Assembly: GCA_034435615.1 (NCBI GenBank)
Contig: DAOTWZ010000034.1
Coordinates: 62,001 to 126,000, forward strand
Direction of reading: 5' to 3'
Length of the DNA stretch: 64,000 bases
Origin: H17-190 sp034435615
GTDB taxonomy: Bacteria; Chloroflexota; Dehalococcoidia; SM23-28-2; HRBIN24
Part shown: positions 59,737 through 64,000 of the stretch, piece by piece
Numbering within the stretch: the stretch's first letter is position 1
How the letters are laid out: each line of letters begins with the position of its first letter
Position numbers and translations under genes: made by a program
The notes under the pieces: model-generated
What the model saw: only the letters and a program-made list of their open reading frames with translations
Told to the model about the DNA's origin: nothing
Database searches by the model: none

Positions 59737-61032
59737 ATGAGATTCAGGGCGAGATGGTTATGGATGCTGCTGGCGATGGGAGTGGCGGTGGCAGCGGTGG
59801 CCTGCGCCGGCGGTGGCGAGGAGGGCACCCCGGCGGGCCGGCCCGCCGGGTGGAGGCAGGTCAAGACGGACTTCGGCGTCACCGATACCGAGATCAAGCT
59901 GGGGCACACCAATGTTCTGAGCGGCAACCTGGCCGCCGTCTACGCCCCGGTCACGCCCTCCATGGATGCCTACTTCAAGAAGGTGAACCAGGAGGACGGT
60001 GGCGTCTGCGGTCGCCAGATCCGGCTCATAGTGGAGGACCACCAGTACAACCCCTCCCGCGCTCTGGAGGCCGTCACCAAGCTCATCGTCCAGGACCAGG
60101 TGGTGGCGCTGGTGGGCGATCTGGGGACTCCGTCCGTCACCGGCGAGGTGGACTACGTCAACCAGCAGAGGGTACCTCACCTCTTCGTCTCCACCGGTGC
60201 TTCCAAGTGGGGAGACTACCAGCGCTGGCCGTGGACCACGGGCTTCATCCCTGACTACGTCTCCGAGGGCCGTATCCTGGCCCGCTACATCAACGATAAT
60301 GCCCAGCGGATCTTCAACAAGCCCGTTGGCCAGGTTCGCGTGGCGATGCTCTACCAGAACGACGACTTCGGGAAGGACGGGGCCAACGGCTTCAAGCAGG
60401 ACTTCCGGGGCCAGATAGCCACGGAGCAGACCTACGAGAGCACGGCCACCGACATCACCTCTCAGCTCATAAACATGCGGGCGGCCAACCCTGACTTCGT
60501 CTACCTCTACTCCACGCCCGCCTTCACCGCCCAGGCCTTCCGCTACATGAAGGCCAACAACTGGCGTCCCCCCGTGCTGATGAGCTACGTCAACCCGCCC
60601 TTCTCCGTGGCGCAGGGTGTGGGGGGCGGCAACGTGGAGGCCGGCTACCGAGACATCGCCGGGACCATCCTGACCACCTACATCCTGGACGTGGTGGCCG
60701 ACAGGGACCAGCCGCCGATGAGGGAGCACATCCGTATCATGCAGCAGTACGGCGGGCCTCCCATCCAGCCCCTGTCCGCCTACGGGCAGTCGCTGGCGGA
60801 GCTGGTGGTGGAGACTCTCAAGCGGGCCTGCGAACGGGGCGACATGACCCGTGAGGGCATCTTGCGGGCGGCCGAGTCCATCCGCGGCTTCCGCATGTCG
60901 CTCCTGCTGCCGGGGATCGAGGTGAACCTGGGGCCGCAGGACCACTTCGCCATCCAGGCGCTGATGCCGGCGGAGGTCCAGCAGGACGGGAGCGTGCGCT
61001 ACCTGCTGAACGAGGCCATCTCCCTGGAGTAG
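59737..61032 (+). CDS. livK: Branched-chain amino-acid type ABC transporter, substrate-binding lipoprotein
   Basis: 431 residues. Signal peptide with lipobox AVAC, Cys23, so a lipoprotein. The Peripla_BP_6 domain follows: VTDTEIKLGHTNVLSGNLAAVYAPVTPSMDAYFKKVN, RQIRLIVEDHQYNPSRALEAVTKLI, GDLGTPSVTGEVDYVNQQRVPHLFVSTGASKWGD. Members bind amino acids but also amides, urea, aromatic acids and acyl compounds, so with the acyl-CoA genes 55 kb away in this window a non-amino-acid ligand is possible. Last gene of the operon, placed after the permeases. Confidence 0.93.
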   Translation: MRFRARWLWMLLAMGVAVAAVACAGGGEEGTPAGRPAGWRQVKTDFGVTDTEIKLGHTNVLSGNLAAVYAPVTPSMDAYFKKVNQEDGGVCGRQIRLIVEDHQYNPSRALEAVTKLIVQDQVVALVGDLGTPSVTGEVDYVNQQRVPHLFVSTGASKWGDYQRWPWTTGFIPDYVSEGRILARYINDNAQRIFNKPVGQVRVAMLYQNDDFGKDGANGFKQDFRGQIATEQTYESTATDITSQLINMRAANPDFVYLYSTPAFTAQAFRYMKANNWRPPVLMSYVNPPFSVAQGVGGGNVEAGYRDIAGTILTTYILDVVADRDQPPMREHIRIMQQYGGPPIQPLSAYGQSLAELVVETLKRACERGDMTREGILRAAESIRGFRMSLLLPGIEVNLGPQDHFAIQALMPAEVQQDGSVRYLLNEAISLE

Positions 61033-61037
61033 GTCAG

Positions 61038-61079
61038 CTCGCGGGGCGCCCCCGCCCACGGGAGGGGGCGCCCCGCGAG
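61038..61079. terminator. Long GC hairpin between convergent genes
   Basis: A perfect 16-bp stem CTCGCGGGGCGCCCCC (61038-61053) with GGGGGCGCCCCGCGAG (61064-61079), 10-nt loop, no T tract. It sits 6 bp after the SBP stop and 23 bp before the stop of the opposing gene, so it probably ends transcription or protects 3' ends from both sides. Confidence 0.6.
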
Positions 61080-61101
61080 GAGGGGTGTGGATCGGGACGG
61101 C

Positions 61102-61842
61102 TCAGTCCAGAGTGGTGGCGCCAGGGGTGACCAGGTGGCCGTCCCGCAGCCACTGGGCTCGTGGCTGACGGCTGGCCGCCTGTAGAGCGGCCAGTTTAGC
61201 CAGCGCCTTGCGGGTGTCGCTGGCGATACGGGCCGGGTCGCAGCGGCGGAGCCTCTGCTTGAAAAGCCAGTAGGTGAACTCCTGCAGTTCGTCCAGGCCC
61301 AGCCATTCGCCCTGGGGGAGGCCGCGCTCCTGGCGGAAGCGTTGCAGGAGCTGGTCGCGGGTGGCCTCGTAGATGCGGAGACAGACCTCGTCGTCCAGGG
61401 AGCCGTTCTCCCAGACGCAGCTCAGCCGCTCCTTGGCCACCTCCTCCAGGACGGCTGTCTGGAGAGCTCCCTCCACCAGGACACCGTAGAGGAAGTTCAG
61501 GTGGGCACGGTACTTGGCTGGGCCGATGAGGCGGCGAAACTCCTCCTCGTCGATCTCCAGGGGCAGCCGGCCGTGGAACAGGAGGGGCTCCAGCTCCTCA
61601 GTAGGCACCAGGTCGGAGACGGTCAGGGCCAGCCGTTCGGCCAGGAGGAGCCAGTCGAAGGCCTCGCCGGCGATGAGGTAACGGTAGGTGCGGCCGTCCA
61701 CCGTCTCCTCCGGGGACGACCACTGACCGATGGCCTCCAGGAGGGCGAGGAACCAGTGCTGGCCACCCTGGATGGCCCGACGCAGAGCGTCGATGACCTG
61801 GGGGGCCTCTCTGGCCGGCCCCGGTGGCGTCTCCCTGTCCAT
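61102..61842 (-). CDS. Hypothetical helical protein downstream of secA
   Basis: 246 residues from the ATG at 61842 (GGTGGAGAGC upstream). I recognise no family. It looks mostly helical: QVIDALRRAIQGGQHWFLALLEAIGQW, YLIAGEAFDWLLLAERLALTVSDLVP, EEFRRLIGPAKYRAHLNFLYGVLVEGALQTAVLEEVAKER, and LGLDELQEFTYWLFKQRLRRCDPARIASDTRKALAKL. No signal peptide or membrane span is evident. It starts 53 bp after the secA stop on the same strand and is probably cotranscribed. Its function cannot be read from sequence. Confidence 0.65.
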   Translation of the reverse strand: MDRETPPGPAREAPQVIDALRRAIQGGQHWFLALLEAIGQWSSPEETVDGRTYRYLIAGEAFDWLLLAERLALTVSDLVPTEELEPLLFHGRLPLEIDEEEFRRLIGPAKYRAHLNFLYGVLVEGALQTAVLEEVAKERLSCVWENGSLDDEVCLRIYEATRDQLLQRFRQERGLPQGEWLGLDELQEFTYWLFKQRLRRCDPARIASDTRKALAKLAALQAASRQPRAQWLRDGHLVTPGATTLD

Positions 61843-61895
61843 GCTCTCCACCGGTCGATGATAGAGCACGGGGCCACCGGGGGCAAAGGCCGCCC

Positions 61896-64000
<2,105 letters not shown>

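Noticed and set aside
59737..61032. Assignment of the liv-type transporter to leucine/isoleucine/valine specifically
   Set aside because: Type-1 SBPs of this family bind many ligands and specificity residues cannot be read with confidence; only the transporter class is claimed.

Overview
The window is about 64 kb of very GC-rich, gene-dense bacterial chromosome. It has no IS element, integrase, CRISPR array or rRNA. The mix of genes points to an aerobic or facultative member of the Chloroflexota, perhaps near the Dehalococcoidia. The evidence is: an 11-gene complex I operon without nuoEFG, ETF plus an HdrD-like membrane Fe-S oxidoreductase, YvcK with N-terminal membrane helices, F420-type LLM oxidoreductase, P450/ferredoxin genes, and an ECF sigma paired with a DUF5666 protein. 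This taxonomic placement is inference. No 16S gene is present to confirm it.

Layout. 1-5 kb: a truncated DUF1786 gene, a nuclease-like orphan, then two crotonases, a GYD protein and an acyl-CoA ligase (acyl-CoA metabolism). 5-11 kb: an Eis-like acetyltransferase, then a membrane Fe-S oxidoreductase with etfB-etfA (electrons from acyl-CoA dehydrogenation to quinone) and rplY. 11-18 kb, minus strand: gatB-yvcK-secG-peptide SBP-SAM hydrolase-fmt. 18-24 kb: MFS transporter, recN, a small secreted repeat protein, and an ECF sigma/anti-sigma pair. 24-29 kb: a frameshifted pirin gene, a VOC protein and an LLM oxidoreductase facing a two-P450/ferredoxin operon. 29-33.5 kb: tRNA-Thr(CGT), an orphan gene, a fused APS kinase-ATP sulfurylase, and rfbD with an RmlC-like cupin. 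33.5-39 kb: a nitrogen-assimilation island (atypical OmpR-type regulator, amt, glnK, GSI-beta glnA, GSI-alpha glnA). 39-42 kb: a NarL-type two-component pair and an orphan ECF sigma. 42-53 kb, minus strand: nuoABCDHI-JKLMN. 53-64 kb: valS, a branched-chain amino-acid type ABC operon (livGFHM plus a lipoprotein), an orphan gene and the 3' part of secA.

Most notable observations. (1) The amt promoter carries four half-sites of the form KTAAC at an exact 11-bp period, and the glnA promoter carries two. Both lie beside a regulator whose receiver domain has lost its phosphorylation residues. This is the arrangement of actinobacterial GlnR. (2) NuoC carries three near-identical 48-residue charged helical repeats as a C-terminal tail. 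(3) Promoters are unusually readable: several have TTGACC/A, exactly 17 bp, then TAACAT/TAAAAT, and at least four genes have a -10 box only 9-11 nt before the start codon, suggesting leaderless transcripts. (4) The pirin gene is broken by one extra T.

Coordinates of starts were chosen by Shine-Dalgarno spacing and family alignment from memory. No database search was possible.
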